From the NCBI GenBank assembly GCA_964505195.1, contig CAZDGV010000006.1, positions 1 through 64,000 on the forward strand: a DNA stretch of 64,000 nucleotides, read 5' to 3'. Of this stretch, positions 8,699 through 17,476 are shown one piece after another (position 1 is the first letter of the stretch; each line of letters opens with the position of its first letter). The DNA is from CAZDGV01 sp964505195 (lineage in GTDB: Bacteria > Bacteroidota > Bacteroidia > Chitinophagales > Chitinophagaceae). Below the pieces are notes generated by a model, which was given only the letters and a program-made list of their open reading frames with translations, was not told the origin of the DNA and did not search any database. A program made the translations under genes and the position numbers.

Positions 8699-10138
8699 TT
8701 ATTGCAACTGACCGCTTGCCCAGTTGAGTGAAGCAAATGCCTGGTAGAACTTTGCTTTTAGCTCGAGGAGTTTTTGATTGGTTTCAAGCGCCTTATTCTC
8801 ACGTATATTCAACACAAATAGCGTGGTTTCACCCAAACCGAAGCGCAACTGTTCTGCTTCCAGTAATTTGATGTAATTCGAATAAGCATCTTCAAAAATG
8901 CGAATCTGCTGCTGCAGGTTGATTACTTCGTTGTAATGATACCGTACTTTGTTTTCAAGATTCAAACGGGTAAGATCCCGATCTAAATCAACCGTTTGCA
9001 ATTTTATTTTCGCTGCTTTGTACTCTCCTATTCCACGTCGGTTAGGAATAGGAACAGCAAGATTGAATCCGAACTTGAAATTATTTTCCATGAAAGCCCA
9101 GTTCACGCCACGCCATGGCTGATACCCCTGTTGCAAAAAATTATATTTGAGATCTGCTCGAGGTAGCAAGCCTTGAAACTTGAGTCGGCGTTCTACTTCC
9201 AGCGCATTTATTTTTAAATCAAGACTTTGCAATTTGGGATGATTAGAGAGCGTATTGGCAATCCACTCATCGAGAACGTTCAAAGTTTGCTGCTGCATTT
9301 TCATGGCTGCCCATCCTGTATCGGGGACAATGCTCTCAGAAATATATGCCGGCGTTTCATTGGGAAGCCAAAGGAAATTAGAGAGCTCGAGTGAAGACTT
9401 TCTGAATTTCAGCCAGGCTTCGGCCTGTTGTTGCTGAAAGCTTTGCAACTGCGCCAATGCTTCAGTGGTATCAATTGCAGCTCTATCACCTTGCTGAAAT
9501 GCAATTTTCACCAGTTCATAACGATCTGTGTTGATCGCTACTGTATTGCGGATAACACGATACACCTGATAGTCTCTGCACCAATTCCAGTAAGTGAAAT
9601 AAGCATCAAGCAGCAGATCGTTGATCACTACGCGACGTTCAAAAGTGCTTTGCGTACGAAAGAGTTTTGCTTGTTGCAAGGAAGCGCGCCGCTTGTCGAG
9701 CACCAGATCGCGGAGCAAAGGAATACTGGCACCGGCGTAGCTGCTGGGAGCTGATGTTACTTCACTACTGATGAGATCACCGAAATTATTTTCCAGTCCG
9801 GCATACAACTCCACGCCAAACCAAGTAGGTATTACCAACCCTGATTGATTGTAGTTGAAATAATTTTTACCGTCGAAGGTTTTTTGATCGTTATTCAAAA
9901 AGAAAACAGGATCAAAGGCACCGCGCATGGCTGTAAGGTTAGCCCTTGCAAGATCCACCAACAGCGATCCCTGTTTTGCAACGGGGTGATGAGACCGCAC
10001 AATATTCAAAAACTGCTCTTCCGAAAGAACACGAAGTGTGTCCTCCGCCCTCAATGCACTCACCCATGCGAAGAGCATAGATAAGGTCAGAGAAATAATC
10101 CTGAACTGCTTTTTGATATTGTTGGTAGAGATGTTCAT
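8699..10138 (-). CDS. TolC-family outer membrane efflux protein
   Basis: A 479-residue protein with a signal peptide ending ALRAEDT. Two long alpha-helical repeats with heptad character (around residues 60-250 and 285-475) flank predicted beta strands, the pattern of the OEP/TolC family. It would form the outer membrane channel for the ABC-HlyD pair encoded just upstream on the same strand; the gap to the hlyD-like gene is 28 bases. An alternative ATG lies at 10162, but 10138 begins at the signal peptide. The gene ends convergent with mqnE, with no strong terminator in the 49 bases between. Confidence 0.88.
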   Translation of the reverse strand: MNISTNNIKKQFRIISLTLSMLFAWVSALRAEDTLRVLSEEQFLNIVRSHHPVAKQGSLLVDLARANLTAMRGAFDPVFFLNNDQKTFDGKNYFNYNQSGLVIPTWFGVELYAGLENNFGDLISSEVTSAPSSYAGASIPLLRDLVLDKRRASLQQAKLFRTQSTFERRVVINDLLLDAYFTYWNWCRDYQVYRVIRNTVAINTDRYELVKIAFQQGDRAAIDTTEALAQLQSFQQQQAEAWLKFRKSSLELSNFLWLPNETPAYISESIVPDTGWAAMKMQQQTLNVLDEWIANTLSNHPKLQSLDLKINALEVERRLKFQGLLPRADLKYNFLQQGYQPWRGVNWAFMENNFKFGFNLAVPIPNRRGIGEYKAAKIKLQTVDLDRDLTRLNLENKVRYHYNEVINLQQQIRIFEDAYSNYIKLLEAEQLRFGLGETTLFVLNIRENKALETNQKLLELKAKFYQAFASLNWASGQLQ

Positions 10139-10166
10139 CCGCCACATGATTCCGACAAACACTTAA

Positions 10167-11537
10167 TTATAGCTTGTGCTTATCTATTTTCTTTTCTGTT
10201 TCGTTTTTCAAATCATCTTGATTCTTATAGTAGTCGGGCGGGAAACCATTCACCTGTCGCCACAATTCATACCAAATTGGAACATCTTTCAACAGTGCAA
10301 AACTGATGGCGCCAGTTCCAAGTTTTAGATCTTTCGGCCAAGGACGGTCGTAGCGATCTTCTGCTACCAGCACTCGGAACATGCCGTTATTGCTGCGATT
10401 GCTTTCAATAACTACCACCTTACCCCCAAAAGTACCGTAGGATGCCGCAGGCCAACCGCTGAAAACGATTGCAGGAAAACCATCGAACATGAAGCGCACA
10501 TTCTGACCAATATTCAACAGCTGCAAATCCATGGGGCTTACCCAAATTTCAGCCGCAAGCTGATATTCCTTTGGCACCACTTCCACAATCATATCCCCTT
10601 CTTTCACGATTTCATTGATACCACTTTTTTTGGCTTTGATCACCTGTCCGTCTTGCGGTGCAATCACATAATACTGTCCGCTACGAATGCGATAATTGCT
10701 TAACTGATTTTCTAGTTTAGCCACTTTTCCCTGTCCGCCTGCAATTTGTGATTGCGATTGAAAGAGTTCGCCCTGAGCTTTGGCAATTTTTTCTGCATAC
10801 TCCTGGATAGCAGCGCTGCGCTCCAATTGCAATATCAATAAATCCTGACGACTGTTATTGAAATCGTTCTGCGCACCAATGAGCTTTGCATTTACATTTT
10901 GGTGCAATACTTTTCGGCGTTCATATTCGGTAAGAGGAATCACGCCTTTTTCATACATCTGCGTTGCGCCCTCCAGCTGACGGTCAGCAACCGACATTTC
11001 ATTACGTGCAGCAATCACTTTCATGCTGTCGCTATCAACTTTACGAAAAGTTTGAATGAGTTTATTATCGATGGATCGCAGCTTGAGATCTCTTTCATTT
11101 CCCAATGCATCGATCTGTTGTGTAGTTGCACCTACTTTGTTTTCATAAAAATCGATGGTGAGCTGCTCAGCGCCCAGCTGATCTTGTGTTCGCTGCAGCA
11201 GGTTGGGATCCAAGTATTCATCCTTGATTTCCGCAAGCTGCACAATGGTGTCACCTTTCTTTACAAAATCACCTTCTTTCACCCACCACTTTACAATACG
11301 TCCGGGAATGATGTTATTCAGCTGCTGCGGACGCTGCTCCTGGCGTAAGGTAGTGATCGCACCCTCGCTACGGATATTCTGCGTCCAGGGAATGAACAGC
11401 AATAAAATGAAAGAAACAATGATATACCAGAAAGAGCGGCGAATACGGCTCACGCGGTTGTGCCGATAAATATGCTCGAAAGCATTTAATCTTCTTCCGA
11501 GTCGCTCCTCAATATGTTGTGTAAATGACTGGTCCAT
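10167..11537 (-). CDS. HlyD-family periplasmic adaptor of an export system
   Basis: A 456-residue membrane fusion protein. One N-terminal membrane helix (SFWYIIVSFILLLFIPW, about residues 36-52) is followed by a lipoyl-type half domain (GRIVKWWVKEGDFVKKGDTI), a long coiled-coil hairpin (about residues 120-300), the second lipoyl half (VIAPQDGQVIKAKKSGINE) and a beta-barrel region. It bridges an inner membrane ABC exporter to a TolC channel. The start MDQSFTQHIE is 10 bases after the ABC gene stop; a longer reading would overlap that gene by about 56 bases. It is the middle gene of a three-gene unit. Confidence 0.9.
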   Translation of the reverse strand: MDQSFTQHIEERLGRRLNAFEHIYRHNRVSRIRRSFWYIIVSFILLLFIPWTQNIRSEGAITTLRQEQRPQQLNNIIPGRIVKWWVKEGDFVKKGDTIVQLAEIKDEYLDPNLLQRTQDQLGAEQLTIDFYENKVGATTQQIDALGNERDLKLRSIDNKLIQTFRKVDSDSMKVIAARNEMSVADRQLEGATQMYEKGVIPLTEYERRKVLHQNVNAKLIGAQNDFNNSRQDLLILQLERSAAIQEYAEKIAKAQGELFQSQSQIAGGQGKVAKLENQLSNYRIRSGQYYVIAPQDGQVIKAKKSGINEIVKEGDMIVEVVPKEYQLAAEIWVSPMDLQLLNIGQNVRFMFDGFPAIVFSGWPAASYGTFGGKVVVIESNRSNNGMFRVLVAEDRYDRPWPKDLKLGTGAISFALLKDVPIWYELWRQVNGFPPDYYKNQDDLKNETEKKIDKHKL

Positions 11538-11547
11538 AGTGCTGGTT

Positions 11548-13245
11548 TTACAGTATATCGCCGGGTTTACCCTGGCGGCGAATGCTGCCGTTTTCCATTT
11601 CAATTACAAAATCGCACTTACGCGCAAAGTCTTCATCGTTGGCTGCTACCATTACGGTTGCCTCCGGCGTTTCGTTCAGCAGATAATTTTTGATACGCTC
11701 CGTATCTCCCTCTTCATAACCCAGCCAGGGGTCTTCCAGCAAAAGCAAACGTGGTTGTGAAATGAGCGCACGAAGTAATAGTATTTTTCGAATTACTCCT
11801 GTAGAAAGACGCTTACCCGCCGGATCGATAGGCGTATCGAATCCCTGCTTAAGTGAAACAATAAAAGATTCTAGCCCCACCTTGCGTGCAACATCAAGAA
11901 TCTGATTGGCAGTAACCGACCTGTCGCCCAGTGATATATTCTCGTAAATGGTTCCTTGAAAAATATCCTGCTGGTGAAACAATATCCCTGTTCTGGCACG
12001 CAGCGTATCCTGATCGTAATTACCGATGGGCACGCGATTCATTAAAACATTGCCCTCAAATTGCTGATACGAACCGGTGAAGAGGCGAAGCAAGGTTGAC
12101 TTCCCCGAGCCATCGCTTCCCATAATGCAAACCTTGGAGCCGGATGGAATATCGAAGCTGATATCTGACAACACATTGTAAGCATCATTATATCCAAAAG
12201 TTACATTTTGCATGGAAAGCTGAATACCCGTTTCGCCCTGCTCCAAAGCAAGCGTACCTGTTTTTTCAAGCGGCTTATCTAACACTTTGCCCAGCTTCTC
12301 AATGCTAGTAAGCACATCATATACTTTATCCAAACTTTGAATCAGCTTTTCAACAGAATTCAAGACGGTTAAAATAACAATTTCAGCAGCAACAAACTGT
12401 CCTACGTTGATCTGATTCTGAACCAGAAGCACACCACCCACCACCAGCATGCTGGAAGTGATGAGCACTTTAAAAATGATGAGTGACCAATATTGCACCA
12501 TCAATACTTTGAAGTGTCGCGTGCGCGCATCAATGTAATTGGTTACATAGTCATCCGTTTTATCAATAGGCAAAGTGGACAAACGAGAAAAACGGAAAGA
12601 CTTCAGCACCCGTGCCACTTCTTCCAACCAACCCGCTACTTGATATTTGTAGTCACTTTCTTCCAAACTGCTTGTTAACCCATTTGCGGAAGTGCGATAC
12701 AGAATAATGTAAATAATGATGATGGTGATGATACTGAAGATGATAAAAATATTCGCATAAAGAGAAAGTAAAATCAACCCGAACAGCACCTGAATGGTGG
12801 CCGTTGGCACATCCAGCAACAGCTTGCTTAAACTTTTTTGAAGGTTTACGGAATCAAAAAAACGATTTACAAATTCCGGCATGTAATAACCGTCGGTTTT
12901 CTGTAGGTCGAGCTTAGGAATACGCCAGGCAAATTCAAATGCATAGCGCGCAAAAATCCTTTGCTGGATCTTTTCTATGATCTTCATTTGATTAACCTGC
13001 AAAAAGCCGGAAAGAAAAACAGCAACTACCACCATTGCAATCAACACCACCATGGAAGTGGATAGGGTACCTGCTAACACGAAATTGATCACCGCCTGAA
13101 TACCAAGGGGAATAGCCAACTGAAACAATCCCGACAAAACGGCATAGAAATAAATAGACGTAACTTCTTTCTGCTCCAGTTTTAGCAACTGAAACATCCT
13201 CTTCACCGGCGTCATCAAGGTCCAGTCTCCTTTTGATCCTGTCAT
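11548..13245 (-). CDS. ABC exporter (membrane plus ATPase domains) with degenerate catalytic motifs
   Basis: A 565-residue half transporter: about six membrane helices (residues 25-310), then a nucleotide-binding domain (about 335-565). There is no N-terminal C39 peptidase domain. Walker A (GSDGSGKST) and the Q-loop (LFHQQDIF) are normal. The signature is LSTGV instead of LSGGQ; Walker B ends LLLLEDPW, so the usual Asp-Glu order is reversed; and the H-loop His is replaced by Asn in VMVAANDED. ATP binding is thus plausible but normal hydrolysis is doubtful. With the HlyD and TolC genes directly downstream it resembles a type I secretion or efflux cassette. No cargo gene is visible next to it. 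See the finding on this operon. Confidence 0.85.
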   Translation of the reverse strand: MTGSKGDWTLMTPVKRMFQLLKLEQKEVTSIYFYAVLSGLFQLAIPLGIQAVINFVLAGTLSTSMVVLIAMVVVAVFLSGFLQVNQMKIIEKIQQRIFARYAFEFAWRIPKLDLQKTDGYYMPEFVNRFFDSVNLQKSLSKLLLDVPTATIQVLFGLILLSLYANIFIIFSIITIIIIYIILYRTSANGLTSSLEESDYKYQVAGWLEEVARVLKSFRFSRLSTLPIDKTDDYVTNYIDARTRHFKVLMVQYWSLIIFKVLITSSMLVVGGVLLVQNQINVGQFVAAEIVILTVLNSVEKLIQSLDKVYDVLTSIEKLGKVLDKPLEKTGTLALEQGETGIQLSMQNVTFGYNDAYNVLSDISFDIPSGSKVCIMGSDGSGKSTLLRLFTGSYQQFEGNVLMNRVPIGNYDQDTLRARTGILFHQQDIFQGTIYENISLGDRSVTANQILDVARKVGLESFIVSLKQGFDTPIDPAGKRLSTGVIRKILLLRALISQPRLLLLEDPWLGYEEGDTERIKNYLLNETPEATVMVAANDEDFARKCDFVIEMENGSIRRQGKPGDIL

Positions 13246-13392
13246 TGTTTGCTTTGGTTTGTAAAAGAAAGTTTACAACCTGCCCAATGAATTTTAGCGG
13301 GTGTAGGCTGTTACAAATCTTGGGCAAAGAACGATAATATTCCGCTTTTCACCGAAAAAATCGACTTCCCAGACGTTGAGATTAGTATTCAT

Positions 13393-14820
13393 TTAACATT
13401 CGCTGAGCGAGAGCGGAATATGCACGGCCAAGCCGCCTTCTGCGGTTTCTTTGTACTTGGTATTCATGTCTTTAGCAGTATCCCACATGGTCTTTACTAC
13501 CGCATCTAACGACACTTTGGCAAAGTCGGGTGCACTCTGTAGCGCCAGCTGCGAGGCGGTTATGGCCTTAATAGCCCCCATGGTGTTGCGTTCTATACAA
13601 GGTATTTGCACCAGTCCGCCGATAGGATCACAGGTGAGCCCCAGGTGATGCTCCATGGCAATTTCAGCCGCCATCAGCACCTGCCGCTGGGTACCACCCA
13701 AACATTCGGTGAGTCCGGCTGCAGCCATAGCCGAAGACACTCCAATTTCAGCCTGACAGCCCCCCATTGCAGCTGATATGGTTGCACCTTTTTTAAAGAT
13801 GCTGCCCAACTCGGCTGCAGTGAGTAAAAACTGTATGATTTTTTCCTCTTTTAATCCGTCGCAAAAACAGATATAGTATTGAAGCACGGCAGGAATTACC
13901 CCCGCCGCTCCATTGGTAGGTGCGGTAACAACCCTTCCGAAAGAAGCATTTTCCTCATTCACCGCAAGTGCGAAACAACTTACCCAGTCGAGGATATACT
14001 GAAAATGGTTACCTCCTGCTCTCACCGCCTGTACCCATGTTTCATAGTCACTATAGGTTCTGCCGAAAAGTAATTTTCTGTTCAGATCGGCAGCTCGGCG
14101 CTTTACATCCAGTCCGCCCGGCAGATGCCCCTGCGTATGACACCCTTTAAACAAACATTCAACCATTACCTGCCAAATGCGCAACAAACCCGCCCTTGTT
14201 TCAGCCTCACTGCGCCAGCTATGCTCATTTTCCATCACCACTTCACTGATGCTCATGCCGGTTTTCATACACCAGTGCAACAACTCATCGGCAGTATCTA
14301 CCGGAAAAGGAAGTTCTACTTGATGCTGACTTTGACCAGAAGATTCTTCCTGCATTACAAATCCACCACCAACGGAATAATAAGTTTCCGAAACGGCAGT
14401 GCCGTTTTTCAGGTCGGCCAAAAAGCTAAGCGCATTGGGGTGGTAAGGAAGACTTTCAGTGATAAGAAATTCAATGTCTTCACGCGGGTCAAAAACAATT
14501 TCATGTTTTCCGCCTAATACCATTTTTCGCATGGCTGCGATATCGGCGATGCGTGCATGAATGGAATGCACATCAAATACTTCAGGATCTTCTCCCGACA
14601 AACCCAACTGCACTGCCACATCGGTTCCATGGCCTTTACCGGTTTTCGCCAACGAACCATAGAGTAACACCCTCAAACCTTCCACCTCCTCTACCCCGCC
14701 ATACTGCTCCAACTTCGATAAAAAAAGTAAAGCGGCTTTCCAGGGACCCAACGTATGACTACTGGATGGTCCCACGCCAATTTTGAAAATATCGAATACA
14801 GAAATCGGTTCGTGTGCCAA
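13393..14820 (-). CDS. sdaA: L-serine ammonia-lyase (iron-sulfur type, single chain)
   Basis: A 475-residue enzyme that deaminates L-serine to pyruvate. The N-terminal domain carries the GVGPSSSHTLGP motif; the C-terminal catalytic domain has GGCQAEIG and the cysteines of CDPIGG and PCIERN that bind the [4Fe-4S] cluster. Both domains are on one chain, as in E. coli SdaA/SdaB. No ATG exists near the N-terminus: the TTG at 14820 is the best start, because SVFDIFKIG follows at the usual distance. A longer reading from TTG at 14847 would cover the -7 box at 14834-14841. Its promoter abuts the terminator of the upstream FKBP gene. Confidence 0.92.
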   Translation of the reverse strand: MAHEPISVFDIFKIGVGPSSSHTLGPWKAALLFLSKLEQYGGVEEVEGLRVLLYGSLAKTGKGHGTDVAVQLGLSGEDPEVFDVHSIHARIADIAAMRKMVLGGKHEIVFDPREDIEFLITESLPYHPNALSFLADLKNGTAVSETYYSVGGGFVMQEESSGQSQHQVELPFPVDTADELLHWCMKTGMSISEVVMENEHSWRSEAETRAGLLRIWQVMVECLFKGCHTQGHLPGGLDVKRRAADLNRKLLFGRTYSDYETWVQAVRAGGNHFQYILDWVSCFALAVNEENASFGRVVTAPTNGAAGVIPAVLQYYICFCDGLKEEKIIQFLLTAAELGSIFKKGATISAAMGGCQAEIGVSSAMAAAGLTECLGGTQRQVLMAAEIAMEHHLGLTCDPIGGLVQIPCIERNTMGAIKAITASQLALQSAPDFAKVSLDAVVKTMWDTAKDMNTKYKETAEGGLAVHIPLSLSEC

Positions 14821-14833
14821 AGATGATTTTTTA

Positions 14834-14841
14834 CAAATGTA
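14834..14841 (-). promoter_or_regulatory. -7 box TACATTTG for sdaA
   Basis: Exact TAnnTTTG match on the minus strand, 13 bases before the TTG start at 14820, giving a leader of only about 10 bases. The region where a -33 element would lie is inside the FKBP terminator hairpin. Confidence 0.5.
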
Positions 14842-14847
14842 AAGCAA

Positions 14848-14876
14848 ACAAAAACGCCCTGCTTACAAAACAGGGC
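14848..14876 (-). terminator. Terminator of the FKBP lipoprotein gene
   Basis: On the minus strand: stem GCCCTG / CAGGGC with a 9-base loop, followed by a T-rich tract (GTTTTTGTTT). It lies 23 bases after the FKBP stop and directly before the sdaA promoter box. Confidence 0.8.
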
Positions 14877-14899
14877 GCCTATATAGATTTAAGATTGCT

Positions 14900-15361
14900 T
14901 TAGAATATTTCCAGCAGCTCCACTTCAAAAATAAGAATGGAGTTAGGAGGAATAGAGCCTACACCTCTTGAACCATAACCAAAAGTAGGCGGCAGATACA
15001 TTTTGATTTTTCCACCCACACCAATTTTTGGTAATGCACGCTTCCAACCTTCAATGAGCGTATTAAGCTGAAAGGATGTGCTTCCAGAATCGAAAATGGT
15101 ACCATTGGTAAGCGTACCGGTATATCGAACACTCAGATTGCTGCAAAGCGTAGGTTTGTTATTATCGCCCGGCGTGATGATATCATAAAAATATCCGCTT
15201 GGATCTTTTACGGCAGTGATATTATTGCGGGTAATAAAGTCCTGTAACTCTGTTTGCTCTGCCTGCGGGGCCGAAGAAGTGTTTTGTGTAAAAGCACATT
15301 TTTTAATGCAGGAGCTTGATCCCATTATCAGCATTGCTGCTACCAGAAATATAGATCTCAT
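14900..15361 (-). CDS. FKBP-type peptidyl-prolyl isomerase, lipoprotein
   Basis: A 153-residue protein. The start MRSIFLVAAM leads into a signal peptide ending GSSSC, a probable lipobox. The FKBP domain occupies about residues 60-153, with VRYTGTLTNGTIFDS, EGWKRALPKIGVGGK and PPNSILIFEVELLEIF. It would catalyse prolyl cis-trans isomerisation during folding of exported proteins in the periplasm. The start at 15361 is supported by the promoter box at 15375-15382; the longer reading into the neighbouring gene is not. It has its own terminator. Confidence 0.9.
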   Translation of the reverse strand: MRSIFLVAAMLIMGSSSCIKKCAFTQNTSSAPQAEQTELQDFITRNNITAVKDPSGYFYDIITPGDNNKPTLCSNLSVRYTGTLTNGTIFDSGSTSFQLNTLIEGWKRALPKIGVGGKIKMYLPPTFGYGSRGVGSIPPNSILIFEVELLEIF

Positions 15362-15374
15362 AATATTTTTTTTG

Positions 15375-15382
15375 CAAAGGTA
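15375..15382 (-). promoter_or_regulatory. -7 box TACCTTTG for the FKBP lipoprotein gene
   Basis: Exact consensus match on the minus strand, 13 bases before the ATG at 15361. Confidence 0.6.
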
Positions 15383-15410
15383 AAACAATGTTTGCCAGCT
15401 TAATAAAACT

Positions 15411-15746
15411 TCAATTTTCATGAACAGCTTCCCCTTGGTGCTTTTGCTTTTCCAGCAATGCAAGATAGCGTTCTTCGTTTTGCTCCCATTTAAAACGCAT
15501 CCTAAAAATGGCATAAAATACCACGATAGCCAACACCGCAATCAAAACAATATTGAATTGCGTTCCCGATACATAGGGCATGCGCTTATACCAACCACGC
15601 GCCAGCACACTCAGGATAATGGGCAATCCAAACAATACTCCCAATGGCAATCCTACCATCAGCTGATGCAATAAACGCTTTTTCTGACGACGATTATTCT
15701 GCCAGTAATGTAAAAATGTTTTGTCTTCCACACTTAGGTTGTCCAT
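15411..15746 (-). CDS. Small two-helix membrane protein, unknown function
   Basis: A 111-residue protein. It has a basic N-terminal stretch (NNRRQKKRLLHQ), two membrane helices (about residues 30-47 and 64-82) and a charged C-terminal helix that could form a coiled coil (FKWEQNEERYLALLEKQK). I recognise no family. The next gene on the strand is the FKBP lipoprotein, but that gene has its own promoter. A -7 box ends only 4 bases before the ATG, so the mRNA may be leaderless. Confidence 0.7.
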   Translation of the reverse strand: MDNLSVEDKTFLHYWQNNRRQKKRLLHQLMVGLPLGVLFGLPIILSVLARGWYKRMPYVSGTQFNIVLIAVLAIVVFYAIFRMRFKWEQNEERYLALLEKQKHQGEAVHEN

Positions 15747-15750
15747 ACAG

Positions 15751-15758
15751 CAAAATTA
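15751..15758 (-). promoter_or_regulatory. -7 box TAATTTTG directly before the ATG at 15746
   Basis: Exact TAnnTTTG match on the minus strand with only 4 bases between box and ATG. Transcription would begin at or within about two bases of the A of the start codon. Confidence 0.55.
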
Positions 15759-15821
15759 ATGAGAAAGATCCGCTACCGCTATATGCTTTATCAACCAGGG
15801 GGTTTTATGCATTATTTTAAT

Positions 15822-15829
15822 TAGGTTTG
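15822..15829 (+). promoter_or_regulatory. -7 box TAGGTTTG for the HU-like/SPOR-like gene
   Basis: Exact consensus match, 17 bases before the TTG start at 15847. Confidence 0.5.
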
Positions 15830-15846
15830 GTAAAATTATCCGTGCC

Positions 15847-16722
15847 TTGAAATTGCAAGAATACTTTGCAGCTTATCTATATCAGCACAGGCAGCTCACA
15901 CTGCAGGGAATCGGGCATTTCAAGCTCGACAAAGACCTTTCTTTACACGAGCCCGAAAAAGAACCCTGGCCAGAAAATGCCATTCAGTTCGAATGCGATA
16001 AGCTTGCAGGTGTGGATGCGCAATTGATCGACTTCCTCTCCGAGCAATCGGGAAAAATCAAACCCCTCACCATAGCCGACTTAGATTCTTATCTGAGCAG
16101 CAGCCGAGAGTTGTTGAATATTGGGAAGCCTTTTTATATAAGTGGCATTGGCTGGCTTTTGAAGTCGCAGCAGGAAGTGTATGTTTTTGAACAGGCCGAA
16201 CCTGTTGCTCCTAGTCAGATGCCAGGCGCAGAACATGAATATTTTATCAAAGACCGCACAAAAGACAATCGGGATGGAGAAACTTCTTTTGATTTTTCCT
16301 ACCCCCAACAAAAAAAACGTTCCAATAAAACAGCGGCGTTTTTTGCCATACTACTGATGCTTTCCGTTTTTGGATTGGCCGGATATTTTTTAATCTGGCC
16401 ATGGCTGAATAAACCACAAGGCCAAACAGAATACGCAGCGCCGAAAGTGGAAGAAAAAATTGAAAGTCAATCGCAAGAAGAAAAGACAGAACAAGCAAGC
16501 ACCGATCGGTCTACAGTTTTACTGGACACCTTCCATACCAAAAGGGGTGCCTTAAAAAGATATGAACAGCTGAAATCCTATGGACATAATGTGGTAATTG
16601 CAACTGCAGACAGTTTATACTTTGAACTGAAGCTCGTACTACAGCAACCGATTGCAGACGAAGAAAAAATCAAGGACTCCCTGAGTCGGCTTTTTGGAAA
16701 ACCGGTAAAACTCCCTGATTGA
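15847..16722 (+). CDS. HU/CCDC81-like, single-pass membrane, SPOR-like protein
   Basis: A 291-residue protein. Residues 1-55 and 70-120 resemble the paired HU/CCDC81-type domains found in Bacteroidota (LQEYFAAYLYQHRQLTLQG; PFYISGIGWL). A membrane helix follows (about residues 158-180), then a charged linker, and a C-terminal region of about 75 residues with the size and strand pattern of a divergent SPOR domain, which binds glycan strands of peptidoglycan. The HU-like part would be cytoplasmic and the SPOR-like part periplasmic, so the protein could link a cytoplasmic partner (perhaps DNA) to the wall. That role is inferred. The start is TTG, supported by the nearby promoter box and by the LQEYF motif at the N-terminus. 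Confidence 0.72.
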   Translation: MKLQEYFAAYLYQHRQLTLQGIGHFKLDKDLSLHEPEKEPWPENAIQFECDKLAGVDAQLIDFLSEQSGKIKPLTIADLDSYLSSSRELLNIGKPFYISGIGWLLKSQQEVYVFEQAEPVAPSQMPGAEHEYFIKDRTKDNRDGETSFDFSYPQQKKRSNKTAAFFAILLMLSVFGLAGYFLIWPWLNKPQGQTEYAAPKVEEKIESQSQEEKTEQASTDRSTVLLDTFHTKRGALKRYEQLKSYGHNVVIATADSLYFELKLVLQQPIADEEKIKDSLSRLFGKPVKLPD

Positions 16723-16765
16723 CTGCAGCAATAATTACACTTTCCGCCTGAACAGAAATTCAAAG

Positions 16766-17446
16766 ATGATTGCCATGAAACCTCTACTGATGCTTAGATT
16801 ATTCTGGCTGGTAGTTGCTGCCGAACTATTACTAATTTATTTTCAGTGGGGCGACTGGCGCTGGTTTACCAAGCCGCTGCTGATGCCCTTGCTGCTTGCA
16901 GCAATTTTCTTTCATAAGGGAAGCACAGATCGCTTTTTTAAAGGGATCATCATTGCAGCACTTATGTTTTCTTGGATGGGAGATATATTGCTTCAGGCAA
17001 AAAACTTGTTTATTCCCGGACTGATTTCTTTTCTTATTGCACACCTCTTTTACATTGTTTACTTTCTTAAAGCGGGAAGGGGCGAAAAAGGACTCTTGCA
17101 ATTTCAACCACTCATCGGCATACCCGTGGTGCTCTATCTCTTCATTTTTCTCATGCTGCTCTACCCTTTCTTGGATTCGATGAAAATACCGGTTACCATT
17201 TATGGTATTACCATCTGCTCCATGTTGCTTTGCAGCATTAACCTTCGAAGAAAAATTAGCGATAATGCTGCCATCTTATTTTTTCATGGGGCATTGCAAT
17301 TTGTAATCAGCGACAGTCTCCTGGCCGTAAACCTTTTTGCCTTTCCGCATTGGATGCTTTCCCTTTGTGTAATGCTCAGCTATTGTTCAGCACAGTATCT
17401 GCTGGTGCGGGCACATTTGCTGCATGTTGAAAAGCATCTTCAATAA
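16766..17446 (+). CDS. YhhN/TMEM86-family membrane protein (lysoplasmalogenase-like)
   Basis: A 226-residue protein with about eight membrane helices. FSWMGDILL and FVISDSLLAV are the conserved acidic motifs of the YhhN family. Characterised members (TMEM86, some bacterial YhhN) hydrolyse the vinyl-ether bond of lysoplasmalogens; activity in this protein is inferred. A second ATG at 16775 is equally possible. It follows the SPOR-like gene by 43 bases on the same strand and may be co-transcribed with it. Confidence 0.8.
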   Translation: MIAMKPLLMLRLFWLVVAAELLLIYFQWGDWRWFTKPLLMPLLLAAIFFHKGSTDRFFKGIIIAALMFSWMGDILLQAKNLFIPGLISFLIAHLFYIVYFLKAGRGEKGLLQFQPLIGIPVVLYLFIFLMLLYPFLDSMKIPVTIYGITICSMLLCSINLRRKISDNAAILFFHGALQFVISDSLLAVNLFAFPHWMLSLCVMLSYCSAQYLLVRAHLLHVEKHLQ

Positions 17447-17476
17447 AGGAGACTTGACCTACAAGAAGGGTAAAGG

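Noticed and set aside
8699..13245. Bacteriocin or peptide export cluster.
   Set aside because: There is no C39 peptidase domain in the ABC protein and no short double-glycine peptide gene was seen around it.
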